Shown here: one piece after another, positions 34,866 through 44,099 of the stretch | Layout: each line of letters starts with the position of its first letter | Numbering within the stretch: position 1 is the first letter of the stretch | Assembly (NCBI RefSeq): GCF_001005305.1 | Contig: NZ_LBMH01000007.1 | Coordinates: forward strand, 108,083-172,082 | Source of the DNA: Kordia zhangzhouensis | Lineage (GTDB): Bacteria > Bacteroidota > Bacteroidia > Flavobacteriales > Flavobacteriaceae | Direction: 5' to 3' | Length of the DNA stretch: 64,000 nt | The notes under the pieces: generated by a model | Database searches by the model: none | Told to the model about the DNA's origin: nothing | What the model saw: only the letters and a program-made list of their open reading frames with translations | Program-made: the position numbers and the translations under genes

Positions 34866-35762
34866 ATGAAAGTTTTACCTTTTAAAATACCCAAAGCCGA
34901 AAGCGATATTTTAATTGTTCAAGAAGATTGTGGCACAGCATTTTATGAGCAATTACATCAACATGAAGAAATTCAACTTTCATGTATTATTAGAGGGAAA
35001 GGCACTTTTATTGTGGGTGATACAATTCGTGATTTTCAACCAAATGATGTGTTGTTATTTGGAAGTCATGTACCGCATGTTTTGAAAAGTGACATTGTAG
35101 ATGGACAAGATTGTTATATGATTTCTCTTTTTTTTACGACCACTAGTTTTGGTCCTCAATTTTTTTCATTACCAACACTACAAAAGGCAAAAGAGTTACT
35201 TCAGGATGCGAACTTTGGGATCAAATTTAAAACAAATTTATACTCATTAAGAACACATTTTGAACGTATTTTAGTTGAAAATCCTATTCAGCAGTTTGCC
35301 ACTTTTTTTGAGATGCTTTCTATACTATCTGAATCGAATTATGAAACGGTTTCTTCATTTCTAAATACAAAAACTTATACTGACGATGAAGGAAAGCGAA
35401 TGAGTGCTGTTTTTGAATTCGTAATGAATAATTATGAACAAAAGATTGCATTAAACGATATTTCATCAATTGCAAACATGACTCCTAATGCTTTTTGCAA
35501 ATATTTTAAACAGCGAACCAATAAAACTTTTTTTAGGTTTTTAACAGAGGTACGAATTGAAAATGCATGCAAAGCCTTTATAAATAAACCCCAACTTTCA
35601 ATTGCAGAAATCGCTTTTTCTTGCGGATTTTTTAATATTTCAAATTTTAATAGAAAGTTCAAAGAAATTAAAGGTGTTGCTCCTTCCATATTTCGCAAGC
35701 ATTATACTTCTTCTTCACTTAACATTTCTACAGAAGTACAGATGGGAAAATTGAGTTTATAG
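34866..35762 (+). CDS. AraC-family regulator of the hydroxyproline operon
   Basis: 298 residues. An N-terminal cupin-like sensor (EQLHQHEEIQLSCIIRGKGTFIVGDTIRDFQPNDVLLFGSHVPHVL, about 30-75) and a C-terminal double HTH (about 180-280: IALNDISSIANMTPNAFCKYFKQRTNKTFFRFLTEVRIENACKAF ... SIAEIAFSCGFFNISNFNRKFKEIKGVAPSIFRKHY). It is divergent from the catabolic operon with a 21-bp-spaced direct repeat between, so it most likely activates it in response to hydroxyproline or a pathway intermediate. Confidence 0.88.
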   Translation: MKVLPFKIPKAESDILIVQEDCGTAFYEQLHQHEEIQLSCIIRGKGTFIVGDTIRDFQPNDVLLFGSHVPHVLKSDIVDGQDCYMISLFFTTTSFGPQFFSLPTLQKAKELLQDANFGIKFKTNLYSLRTHFERILVENPIQQFATFFEMLSILSESNYETVSSFLNTKTYTDDEGKRMSAVFEFVMNNYEQKIALNDISSIANMTPNAFCKYFKQRTNKTFFRFLTEVRIENACKAFINKPQLSIAEIAFSCGFFNISNFNRKFKEIKGVAPSIFRKHYTSSSLNISTEVQMGKLSL

Positions 35763-35833
35763 TGCTTCAAATTAATCCCAGAGTTGTAAATATTATATAT
35801 ATTACTGAAATTTAAGTGTTTAAACTTTTATCT

Positions 35834-36268
35834 ATGAATAGTATTGATGCTTTATATGGAAGTCAGTATCACGATTTAAAATCTAAAGGATATGACACAA
35901 ACAAAGGTCGTTTGTATGGAAATTTGCTATTTGCAGCGACCATCATGATTTATTTGTTTGTAATCGTGATTATTTGGAGCTTTTTTACAGATGATTTAAG
36001 CAAAGATTTGACGCGTTTTTTAAAGAGTATTTTCGGAAGAAGCACAGGCAAAGTTATCGGAAAGATTGTTGCTATTCCGTTAATTACTATTATTTATTTA
36101 ATTGTAACACTTCTTTTTGGCTCAAAAAAACAGTACGAAAAGCGGCATCAGAAGTTTTCAAACGCTCCTCAGCATGAAAAAGACAAAGCTATTGGACGTA
36201 TGATTACTATTTTCGTGATTGGATTGGGCTCATTAGTAATTCTTTCAATAGTGAGCTTGTTTTTGTAA
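35834..36268 (+). CDS. Hypothetical membrane protein
   Basis: 144 residues from the ATG (reads MNSIDALYGSQYHDLKSKGYDTNKGRLYG); an in-frame GTG six codons upstream gives a less natural N-terminus. Three hydrophobic segments are visible (LLFAATIMIYLFVIVIIWSFF; IGKIVAIPLITIIYLIVTLLFG; MITIFVIGLGSLVILSIVSLFL) with basic loops. No family recognised. Convergent with the COG2426 protein gene 9 bp away. Confidence 0.7.
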   Translation: MNSIDALYGSQYHDLKSKGYDTNKGRLYGNLLFAATIMIYLFVIVIIWSFFTDDLSKDLTRFLKSIFGRSTGKVIGKIVAIPLITIIYLIVTLLFGSKKQYEKRHQKFSNAPQHEKDKAIGRMITIFVIGLGSLVILSIVSLFL

Positions 36269-36277
36269 ATATAAATC

Positions 36278-36736
36278 TTACTCAATCGCTTTTAACGTTG
36301 CCATTGTAGCAAACCACACAATTACAGAAGAGAAAAAGATACCGATTGTATTGGCTGCAAAGGCTTTTTTACGTTCTATATTGAATAGATACGTAGCAAT
36401 GGTTCCTGCATATACACCTGTTCCTGGCACAGGAATCATTACAAATAGCATTAAGCCCCAAAAGCCGTATTTTTGAATTTTATCTTTGGCTCCTTTTTTT
36501 GCTTTTTTCGCTACGAATAACGCGCCTTTTTTATAAAAATGCCATCGTAATAAATAACGATTTACGTGATCCAAGAAAAAAATCATTACTGGAAATACCA
36601 ACACATTGGCTACAAAAGCTGCTACAAAAATAATGTATGGATTCGTTCCCGATTTTAAACCTATAGGTATCCCCACTTTGGCTTCTCCAAAAGGCGAAAT
36701 ACTCCACAACATTGTTATTATTATATCTTCTATCAC
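36278..36736 (-). CDS. COG2426 small multidrug-export-type membrane protein
   Basis: 152 residues with the family layout: an N-terminal hydrophobic segment with SPFGEAKVGIPIGLKSG, a basic middle (FVAKKAKKGAKDKIQKYGFWGLMLFVMIPVPGTGVYAGTIATYLF) and a last membrane helix. The PVPGTG motif is characteristic. The family name reflects an early annotation; transport has rarely been shown. Confidence 0.8.
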   Translation of the reverse strand: MIEDIIITMLWSISPFGEAKVGIPIGLKSGTNPYIIFVAAFVANVLVFPVMIFFLDHVNRYLLRWHFYKKGALFVAKKAKKGAKDKIQKYGFWGLMLFVMIPVPGTGVYAGTIATYLFNIERKKAFAANTIGIFFSSVIVWFATMATLKAIE

Positions 36737-36939
36737 AGCTTTCTTTTTAAGAGAAGTGCAAAACTAAGCCAATTTGCATTTTCCGCAAATTTTACCGTTG
36801 TAAAGTTTTGGTAAAAGTTCCTTGCTTTATAAAAAGTACAAGACTTTACGTGGTTTCCTTAAAAATTGGAAGAATTCTATTAAAAAATGTATCTTTGAGA
36901 AAACCTGTTTTTAAAGAAACACTCGTAGCATTGTATATT

Positions 36940-37554
36940 ATGACTGATGAATTTTTAAATTTCTTCAAAGATCCTACTCAAGAAAATTTTTTAAAAGCTA
37001 GGAATTACGTAATCACTCACGAAGAATACAACCCGTATTCTGATGATATTTCTAAACTACAAGAGTTGCTTGAAGTTGCAAATTATGAAAAGGTACTGCA
37101 TTATAATAATATTAATGTGATTATGAGTCCGAGAGCACATCTATATAAAAAATATGCAGCTACTCAATTAGGAAACGAAAAGGATGCATCTTCAGAATTT
37201 TTTTTAGCGCATCGAATCTTAGAAGGTATTTTACTCACAGGAGATGGTAGTAAAGAGCACCCATATGTAGTGTTACGTGTAAGTGATGAACGCGACGTTT
37301 TGAGCTTTATCAGTGAAGAATTTGAATCGCAATCGTTAGTAAAAGAAGAACGCATATACGACTTAATTACTACCAAAAGCGGAAAAACGATTTATTTTGA
37401 TATAACGGATAGTTATAACACTATTGCTTCTTTTGGAATGAATGATATGCTACGTTCACTAGGTGTTAATCTTGAAGATGAAGATGATGATAGTAATGAA
37501 AACACACTTTCCCCAAACGAAAAGCCAGCTAAAAAATGGTGGAAGTTTTGGTAA
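36940..37554 (+). CDS. DUF4919-like hypothetical protein
   Basis: 204 residues from the ATG reading MTDEFLNFFKDPTQENFLKARNYVITHEEYNPYSDDISKLQELLE. An upstream GTG would add 44 basic/hydrophobic residues unlike the rest of the protein. The body (NINVIMSPRAHLYKKYAATQLGNEKDASSEFFLAHRILEGILLTGDGSKEHPYVVLRVSDERDVL ... KSGKTIYFDITDSYN) resembles DUF4919 proteins. An acidic stretch and a KKWWKFW tail end it. Cytosolic, function unknown. It ends 3 bp from the convergent HAD gene. Confidence 0.75.
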   Translation: MTDEFLNFFKDPTQENFLKARNYVITHEEYNPYSDDISKLQELLEVANYEKVLHYNNINVIMSPRAHLYKKYAATQLGNEKDASSEFFLAHRILEGILLTGDGSKEHPYVVLRVSDERDVLSFISEEFESQSLVKEERIYDLITTKSGKTIYFDITDSYNTIASFGMNDMLRSLGVNLEDEDDDSNENTLSPNEKPAKKWWKFW

Positions 37555-37557
37555 ATT

Positions 37558-38220
37558 TTACCGAATAAATTTTTCTTGAATTTTTTGGTGCCGAATTTCC
37601 TCAAAGTCAGAAATAATCATATTTGCTAAGGAATAGTCTTGGTTTTTAGAATGTTTACTATCATAGCCAACACAAAATATTCCTGCAGCATTTGCCGCTT
37701 TAATCCCGTTGGTTGAATCTTCTATTACCATACAATGCGAACGTTCATGTCCTGTGGCATGCGCTGCTTTTTCAAAAATTTCTGGATGGGGTTTGGATTG
37801 ACGTAAATCGGCTCCACTAAATTTTGCTATAAAATATTGATCTAAGTTAAATCGTTCAAATACATTATTGATTGTCATCATAGAAGCCGAAGAAGCCAAT
37901 ACAAGTTTTAGATTGTTTTCATGATATTCTTGAATGATTTGCAATACACCATCAATCATCTGTAAACTATCATCATTGGCAAATAAATGGGCAAAGTAAT
38001 TTCGTTTTAATTGCATTAAGCGTTCAGGAGAAGCTTCCAATGAAAAATGATCACATAACCGCTTACATATATTGATTGTTGATTGCCCTGTAAAAGATTG
38101 ATATAATTCGGGAGATACTTCGATTCCTACCTCATCAAACATGTTATAATAAGCTTTGTGATGTAACGGTTCGGTATCAACAATAACTCCATCCATATCA
38201 AATAAAACACCTTTTAACAT
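37558..38220 (-). CDS. HAD-family hydrolase (beta-phosphoglucomutase-like)
   Basis: 220 residues. Motif I is LFDMDGVIVDTEPLH (nucleophile and acid/base Asp), motif II LVLASSAS, then KPHPEIFEKAAHATG and VIEDSTNGIKAANAAGIFCVGY (motif IV). The cap lies between motifs I and II. Relatives dephosphorylate or isomerise sugar phosphates; the substrate cannot be decided. Single gene. Confidence 0.88.
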   Translation of the reverse strand: MLKGVLFDMDGVIVDTEPLHHKAYYNMFDEVGIEVSPELYQSFTGQSTINICKRLCDHFSLEASPERLMQLKRNYFAHLFANDDSLQMIDGVLQIIQEYHENNLKLVLASSASMMTINNVFERFNLDQYFIAKFSGADLRQSKPHPEIFEKAAHATGHERSHCMVIEDSTNGIKAANAAGIFCVGYDSKHSKNQDYSLANMIISDFEEIRHQKIQEKFIR

Positions 38221-38360
38221 TGCCTCTATTTTTTTGGCGAATATACTAAAAACACCGCTAGATTTTTCTTTTATAAGATTAACTGAATGTTAGGATTTCA
38301 AACAATCGTATCCTGAGCTTCGTAAAAAATTAGTACTATTGTAGTTTAAAACAATGATTT

Positions 38361-39020
38361 ATGACCGTTCACGATTTTACTTCTCAATCTTCTTTACTAA
38401 ATCAATTTATTTCCGAATTACGTGATGTTTCAATTCAAAAAGATGCGATGCGTTTTCGTCGAAATATTGAGCGTGTAGGTGAAATTTTAAGTTACGAATG
38501 CAGTAAGGTTTTAGAAAATACCTCACAAACAATTACAACTCCTCTAGGCAGTAAAAAAATGCAATTACCGATAAACGATATTGTTATTTGTTCCATATTA
38601 CGTGCAGGTTTGCCTTTACATCAAGGAGTATTGAATTATTTTGATCAAGCTGAAAATGCTTTTGTTTCTGCATATCGTCATCATATAAATGATGGTGATG
38701 AATTTGAAATTGTTGTAAATTATATGGCTACACCCTCACTAGAAGGAAAAACTTTAGTGTTGGTTGATCCAATGTTAGCAACAGGGCGTACTATGAAAAG
38801 TGTGTATGAAGTGTTGCTTCAGGAAGGAACTCCCAAAAACCTTCATATTATCTCTGTGTTAGGCTCTACAGAAGGTGTTGAGTATGTACAGGAGCATTTT
38901 CCTTTACATACACATTTATGGATTGCTGCTGTTGACAATCAATTGAACAGTCGCGGATATATTGTGCCTGGATTGGGTGACGCTGGCGACTTAGCATATG
39001 GAACAAAACGATCTAATTAA
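38361..39020 (+). CDS. upp: Uracil phosphoribosyltransferase
   Basis: 219 residues. It converts uracil and PRPP to UMP (pyrimidine salvage). Key motifs: ICSILRAGLPLHQGVLNYF, LVDPMLATGRTMKSVYEVL (PRPP-binding loop) and GYIVPGLGDAGDLAYGTK at the C-terminus (uracil-binding). Cytosolic, single gene. Confidence 0.94.
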   Translation: MTVHDFTSQSSLLNQFISELRDVSIQKDAMRFRRNIERVGEILSYECSKVLENTSQTITTPLGSKKMQLPINDIVICSILRAGLPLHQGVLNYFDQAENAFVSAYRHHINDGDEFEIVVNYMATPSLEGKTLVLVDPMLATGRTMKSVYEVLLQEGTPKNLHIISVLGSTEGVEYVQEHFPLHTHLWIAAVDNQLNSRGYIVPGLGDAGDLAYGTKRSN

Positions 39021-39083
39021 TTTTACCCTTTTAAAAAAAGTATCTTTAAGTAAGTTTTTAATCATTTATTTTTGAGCAATTCC

Positions 39084-39842
39084 ATGAAAACAGTGCTGTA
39101 TTGTTTGCTACTTTTTCCACTATTTCTGAATGCACAAATCAATGAAAGTGACAGTTTACGTGTAAAAGCAACTCTTTCTCTAACAGGCTTTTGGCAGGGA
39201 GGAAATGTGCAAACCTTGATTTTTAGAGCAAATTCAGATTTTAGTTTTGTCCCTTTTAAAAAATGGGTTTTCAAAACCAAGAACTCTTATATTTATCAAG
39301 AGTTTGGAAACGAAAAAGCTGATGAAGATATTTTGAGTTTAAACTTTTTATACTTTAATCCTAAAAAGCGTTGGTACCCTCAAGTTTTAGGATTTGCCAG
39401 TACTAATTTCCGTCGCAAAATAGATCTTCGCTACTTAGTTGGTGCGGGTGTAACCTATCAAATTTTAACTCATAAGGATCATTGGCTCAAAGTATCTTTA
39501 ACAAGCGAATACGAGTACACTAATTTTGCCCAAGCTTTATTTAACAGACCTGAGTTTAATGGCAATCACACAATCAATACTTTGCGAGGAACCATATGGG
39601 TTAACGGAAAATATAATCTATTCAAGAAGAAAGTAATTTTGAGTCATGAAAGCTATTTTCAACCTTCACTTACTCAGAAAAACAATTTTCGTTGGCAAGC
39701 AGATTTAGGCTTGGAACTGCCCATATGGAAATTTTTGAATTTTAAAGTGAATTACCTACACACGTATGAAAGCATTGTGATTGAAAACGAAGTGCAAGAA
39801 GATCGTATTTTAAGTTTTGGCTTTAAACTTAAAAGTTATTAA
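39084..39842 (+). CDS. DUF481 outer-membrane-type protein
   Basis: 252 residues from the ATG reading MKTVLYCLLLFPLFLNAQINESDSLRVKATLSLTGFWQGG; a TTG four codons earlier is less likely. A signal peptide is followed by alternating beta strands (LRYLVGAGVTYQILTHKDHWLKVSLTSEYEYTNFAQ) of the DUF481 barrel family. It is probably an outer-membrane beta-barrel of unknown function. A possible -7 element TATTTTTG sits 9 bp upstream of the start. Confidence 0.8.
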   Translation: MKTVLYCLLLFPLFLNAQINESDSLRVKATLSLTGFWQGGNVQTLIFRANSDFSFVPFKKWVFKTKNSYIYQEFGNEKADEDILSLNFLYFNPKKRWYPQVLGFASTNFRRKIDLRYLVGAGVTYQILTHKDHWLKVSLTSEYEYTNFAQALFNRPEFNGNHTINTLRGTIWVNGKYNLFKKKVILSHESYFQPSLTQKNNFRWQADLGLELPIWKFLNFKVNYLHTYESIVIENEVQEDRILSFGFKLKSY

Positions 39843-39857
39843 ACCGTATAAATACTT

Positions 39858-41813
39858 TTACTCTATTATTATTTTTTTGGTGAGCGATTGTCCGTTGGAT
39901 GTAATTTTGGCTACATACAAACCACTTTGCAATTCCAAAGATATTTGATGTGTTCCCACAAACGTATGCGTGAATAGTTTTCGTCCATCAAGAGCTATAA
40001 TCTCTATAGTAGCTTCTTCTTTTATTCCTGCAATGTGTATGTAATTTTTTGCTGGATTAGGATAAATTTGAACTCTGCTCAACATGTTATCTTCTGTTGA
40101 TAATGGTTGTGTCCATGCAACGCCTGTTTGATTACCCCACAAGTGTTCAACCAATTCTGGATGATCTATAAAAGGATTCCTATTAAACTGCCATGTATAC
40201 ACGACATTGTTACGATTCATTTCAAAATCATCTGGCGGATCATTTCTATGCCAATCCAACAAGGTTACTAAATCACCTATTTGTCCTTGAACCGAAGGAT
40301 ATCCATTTTCTACACTCAAACCGTTGTATCGCACAGCTAAAAAGAAGATACTACGTGCTACATCTCCACGAAAACTTCCGGCAGTTCCTACAGGCCCTGT
40401 ATATTGCCCGTAATGTTGATTTCCTCTTGAACTATTTTCAGGACCATCACTCGCTCGCAAACCATGTCCGTCAGAATTTCCATGACGCAAAGAATCGGCT
40501 TTTGTTGCCCAAAATACATCTCTTCCATCTCCTATATCGTCTGCTTCGATACTATTATATCCTGCGAGTGATCTAGGAAAAGTATGCTCCCTATTCCATG
40601 TTCCTGTGTTATTAGAACCACTTTGTACGTCCAACTTAGCACGTCCTTGTTCGGTGTATACCAACCATACTTGATTACTATTTTCTGGATTCTGATCTGC
40701 CTCTCGTAATATGTCATATACATCTGCATATGTGTGTGCTCGTACAGTTGTTGGATTTGCAACAATAGCTTGCATTGCATCCCGTAAAGCAGTATCTGCC
40801 AAACCATCCATACTATCATAATAACCATTGGGAGCTGTACTTGATACGATTCCAAATGTAGGATTTAAAGGTGTTCCAAAAGGTGCTATTGTATAGTCAT
40901 CATCAACTGCTCTAATTACAATTTCATTGTTGAGAATTATATATTCTACCGAAAAGTTATCTTGAATGTCAATGACCAACTCTTCATCTCCTTCATCTAA
41001 AATATCATTTACAAGAGTAATATTTGTAGAAACTACACTTTGTCCACTAGGAATCGTTACTGTTGTATTTCCTGTGAAATCATTACTATCAAACGTCCCA
41101 TTATCTAAGGTAAATGTTATATCTAAATCAGTAGTTACTGCTGTTTCTGTGGTAAATTGTATTGTAAACGTTTCTCCTTCGGTATATTGATTGTTTGCAA
41201 CACTCACTGCTATTCCATTAAGAACAATACCACTACCATCATTGAGTTGACGTGGTGTTGGAGTTGCTATATAGTACGTTCCATCAGTTTCATTTCGCTG
41301 AATCGAATTGGTATTATTGTTGCCTCCTTCACTGATTTGAGTAGTTTCTCCTAGCAAGTTCAACAATCCAGTGTCAATGGCTTCTCCCGTATCATATACA
41401 ATTGCATCTACCAAGTTTGTCGTTGTGGCTTGCGTTCCTTGAGGAAAGTCATAATCATTTGCTTGGTATATTGCCACAGCATCGGCTCCGTTTTGGATTA
41501 CATTGGCACCAATAATTAATTGTGGAACAGGTGACACTGTAGTACTTCCTATCAACAAAAGACCATTTACATCTGTTATATAACCATCTAAATCAAGTGA
41601 AAAGTAACTACTGTCGTTCCCTGAAGCAGAACCATTAAAAAGAACTAGCACATATCCATCTAGTGGAAAATTAGGTGTAGCAGATTTTAATTCGATGAAT
41701 TCTCCAGTATCACTTCCTGGTGTGTCGCAATCAATTTCATTAATCACAACAGTTTGACTAAAAGCCCATTGCGATAGCAAGAGCATTATAATATAGGGAA
41801 CAAAATGCTTCAT
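39858..41813 (-). CDS. T9SS-exported endonuclease I with lamin-tail and Calx-beta domains
   Basis: 651 residues. Signal peptide 1-19 is followed by a lamin-tail-type domain (about 20-190: VVINEIDCDTPGSDTGEFIELKSATPNFPLDGYVLVLFNG), a Calx-beta domain (about 205-300: ITFTLDNGTFDSNDFTGNTTVTIPSGQSVVSTNITLVNDILDEGDEELVI), an endonuclease I domain (about 330-560; WNREHTFPRSLAGYN with the active His, and later LLDWHRNDPPDDFEMNRNN), and a T9SS type A sorting domain (QIYPNPAKNYIHI ... SLTKKIIIE). It is a secreted, non-specific DNase probably used for nutrient DNA or biofilm DNA. Single gene. Confidence 0.92.
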   Translation of the reverse strand: MKHFVPYIIMLLLSQWAFSQTVVINEIDCDTPGSDTGEFIELKSATPNFPLDGYVLVLFNGSASGNDSSYFSLDLDGYITDVNGLLLIGSTTVSPVPQLIIGANVIQNGADAVAIYQANDYDFPQGTQATTTNLVDAIVYDTGEAIDTGLLNLLGETTQISEGGNNNTNSIQRNETDGTYYIATPTPRQLNDGSGIVLNGIAVSVANNQYTEGETFTIQFTTETAVTTDLDITFTLDNGTFDSNDFTGNTTVTIPSGQSVVSTNITLVNDILDEGDEELVIDIQDNFSVEYIILNNEIVIRAVDDDYTIAPFGTPLNPTFGIVSSTAPNGYYDSMDGLADTALRDAMQAIVANPTTVRAHTYADVYDILREADQNPENSNQVWLVYTEQGRAKLDVQSGSNNTGTWNREHTFPRSLAGYNSIEADDIGDGRDVFWATKADSLRHGNSDGHGLRASDGPENSSRGNQHYGQYTGPVGTAGSFRGDVARSIFFLAVRYNGLSVENGYPSVQGQIGDLVTLLDWHRNDPPDDFEMNRNNVVYTWQFNRNPFIDHPELVEHLWGNQTGVAWTQPLSTEDNMLSRVQIYPNPAKNYIHIAGIKEEATIEIIALDGRKLFTHTFVGTHQISLELQSGLYVAKITSNGQSLTKKIIIE

Positions 41814-41916
41814 TATTCTACTTTTGTCAAAAGTACAATAATAGTTAGTAGCTATGCTTGTTTTTTTGTGAAATTAACAGTTCCCTGCTGTTCTTTAGCA
41901 ACTGATTTTATGTGTC

Positions 41917-42915
41917 TTAACTACTAGTGTCTCCTATAGTAATAGAGGTGTTGAGAACGAAATCTTCCGTTGATACGTTTTCTTCTTTTTTTTCTAAACG
42001 CTCCAGTAGTATTTTGGCGGTTTGTTTTCCAATTTCTTGTGGATGTTGATCGATATAAGAGATTTTGGGATATGAAAGATCATTATGAGAAGCGTCTACA
42101 TATCCAATCAAAGCAATTTCCTTAGAAGGCGTAAGTCCCTGTTTTTGAATCATACTATTGCAAAGTAAGGTTGCGTTGATATCTGCAGCAATTAATCCGT
42201 CAACTTTTTTTTCTTGAATCAATTCTTCAATAGACCGTTTTAATTCATTGATATCTTCATGAGCTACCACAATTGGGTTATTCGCTTTTGAAAGATATCC
42301 GTCTTCGCGTAAGCGTCCTACTATTAGGGTAGGAATGGATGATACAAATGCTATATTACGACGCTGTTGATTTTCTAAGTGTTCGTACGCACGAACAATA
42401 CTGTCAAAGTCATTTACTTTAACTGTGTCAAACCCTAATGGTTGCATTGGTATACGATCAAATAAAACCAGTGGAATTCCTTTCTGTTTGATATCAATAA
42501 TATGATCGAATGTTTTCTTTTTGTTGGTTTCTTCTGCAATACAAATTAAAATACCATCTACATTTCCTTGAGAAAAGTAGTCTAAGCACTCTTTTTCTCG
42601 TGTTAGACTTTCATTACTTAAAAAGGTAATAATGTTGTATTTGGATGAACTTACTAGTTCGTCAATCCCTTTTAATACAGACGCAAAAAAAGGATTTTCG
42701 ATATTTGGTAATACAACACCTATTTGCATGGTTTCTTGCTTTTGCAAACGCACAGCAATAGGATTGGGTGCATATCCACGAAGTTTCGCTAAGTTTTTGA
42801 CACGTTCTTTAGTTTGTGCACTAATTTCTTCACTATCATTTAAAGATTTTGATACGGTCGATACAGAGATATTAAGTTCTTTGGCAAGGGATTTTAAAGA
42901 AACAACATTTTTCAT
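41917..42915 (-). CDS. LacI-family regulator, likely of the laminarin locus
   Basis: 332 residues. The N-terminal LacI HTH is VSLKSLAKELNISVSTVSKSLNDSEEISAQTKERVKNLAKLRGYAPNPIAVRLQ; the periplasmic-binding-protein-like sensor follows (QIGVVLPNIENPFFASVLKGIDELV ... GKQTAKILLERLE). It lies at the distal end of the glycan-utilization genes in the same orientation, behind a terminator, so it is a separate transcript. Control of the neighbouring locus is inferred from position. Confidence 0.88.
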   Translation of the reverse strand: MKNVVSLKSLAKELNISVSTVSKSLNDSEEISAQTKERVKNLAKLRGYAPNPIAVRLQKQETMQIGVVLPNIENPFFASVLKGIDELVSSSKYNIITFLSNESLTREKECLDYFSQGNVDGILICIAEETNKKKTFDHIIDIKQKGIPLVLFDRIPMQPLGFDTVKVNDFDSIVRAYEHLENQQRRNIAFVSSIPTLIVGRLREDGYLSKANNPIVVAHEDINELKRSIEELIQEKKVDGLIAADINATLLCNSMIQKQGLTPSKEIALIGYVDASHNDLSYPKISYIDQHPQEIGKQTAKILLERLEKKEENVSTEDFVLNTSITIGDTSS

Positions 42916-42972
42916 TAGATCGGTTTTTTATCTGATTTTTGGCTTTATATGAAAGTGCATACTGTGATGAAT

Positions 42973-43010
42973 AAAAAAGTGTGTTTATTGTTTATAAACA
43001 CACTTTTTTT
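42973..43010 (-). terminator. Terminator at the distal end of the glycan-utilization operon
   Basis: AAAAGTGTGTTTAT / ATAAACACACTTTT stem with a short loop and A/T runs on both sides, between the T9SS CBM-like protein and lacI. Confidence 0.8.
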
Positions 43011-43025
43011 TGAAAGAATGAAAAA

Positions 43026-43988
43026 TTAGTTTTTTACTAATTTCACACTACTAGTTCCTTTATTAGTTTCAATTTTTGCAAAATAAACACCTCTTTGAAG
43101 TGTAGTTCCATCAATTGTTATCTGGTCAGCTTTTGGAGCTAAACTCATAACTTGTCTCCCTGCAATATCAAATACTTCTACTCCATTAATAATAATATTA
43201 TCCGTTACAATATTCCATGAATTGCTTGTTGGATTTGGATATGTTTGAAATGATACAGAACTGAACTCTTGCGTTTTTAATGTGCTTCCTTCTGCATTCC
43301 ACACATAGCTTCTAGATTGTTCTCCTACCACATTTACATATCTGTTGGTAAAGCCTCCGTTAGTTACTGTTCCAGCATCTCCATCCACAAAGTTTTCTTG
43401 ATCTGTCCAGTTATCTACTTGAAACTTAAATTCTGTATAAGCTTCTGGTAGCGGTAATGTTACTGACCAGATACCTCCACCCATGTCTGTTAAAGGATTC
43501 GAGTCACCACTCCATCCGTTGAATTGTCCACTAATATACACGTTGGTAAAGCTTCCTGTATATCCGCTCATATCCACACTAAATGTAGTATTGTGAGGTC
43601 CTGGATTTCCATCATCATAACAAACGCTAAATATAGGCGTGTCAAGAGTTAGGTCTCCTCCATTTACTTCAAGGATTCTATTAACAAATCCTCCATCAGT
43701 AACTGTACAAGCATCACCTGCTGTAAAGTTTTCTTGATCTGTCCAGTTGTCAACTGTAAATTTGTATTGATATTCTCCAGCTGCTAAGTTGATTGTTGCA
43801 GACCAAATTCCACCACCCATATCTGTCATAGGGTTAGCATCTCCACTCCAACCATTGAGTTCTCCACTTACATATACAGTTGTAAAAGATCCTCCGTAAC
43901 TACTCATATCAACACTAAAGGTTACATTATTTTGAGCGGTGGTTGAAAAGGCTACAAATAATGCAATTAAAAAGTAAAGTTTCTTCAT
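43026..43988 (-). CDS. T9SS-exported protein with tandem CBM48/E-set-like glycan-binding modules
   Basis: 320 residues. After the signal peptide come two near-identical modules of about 100 residues (about 22-125 and 134-235), each VTFSVDMSxYxGSFTxVYxSGxxNGWSGDxNPxTDMGGGIWSxT ... VDNWTDQENF. These look like early-set glycogen/starch-binding-type domains. A T9SS type A sorting domain ends it (SFQTYPNPTSNSWNIV ... GTSSVKLVKN). No catalytic domain. Probably a surface or secreted glycan-binding protein of this locus. Confidence 0.85.
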   Translation of the reverse strand: MKKLYFLIALFVAFSTTAQNNVTFSVDMSSYGGSFTTVYVSGELNGWSGDANPMTDMGGGIWSATINLAAGEYQYKFTVDNWTDQENFTAGDACTVTDGGFVNRILEVNGGDLTLDTPIFSVCYDDGNPGPHNTTFSVDMSGYTGSFTNVYISGQFNGWSGDSNPLTDMGGGIWSVTLPLPEAYTEFKFQVDNWTDQENFVDGDAGTVTNGGFTNRYVNVVGEQSRSYVWNAEGSTLKTQEFSSVSFQTYPNPTSNSWNIVTDNIIINGVEVFDIAGRQVMSLAPKADQITIDGTTLQRGVYFAKIETNKGTSSVKLVKN

Positions 43989-44050
43989 ACTCTTATAGTT
44001 TTAGATTTAAGGAATTAATTATTATATAAATATATTACTTTATTTTTTAA

Positions 44051-44083
44051 AAAGGTGTGTCTACATCTCATAAACACACCTTT
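44051..44083 (-). terminator. Terminator/processing hairpin after the 535-residue T9SS protein
   Basis: AAAGGTGTGT / ACACACCTTT stem with a 13-nt loop, 17 bp past the stop on the minus strand, followed by a U-rich run. Confidence 0.6.
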
Positions 44084-44099
44084 CTCTGAACTGATTATT

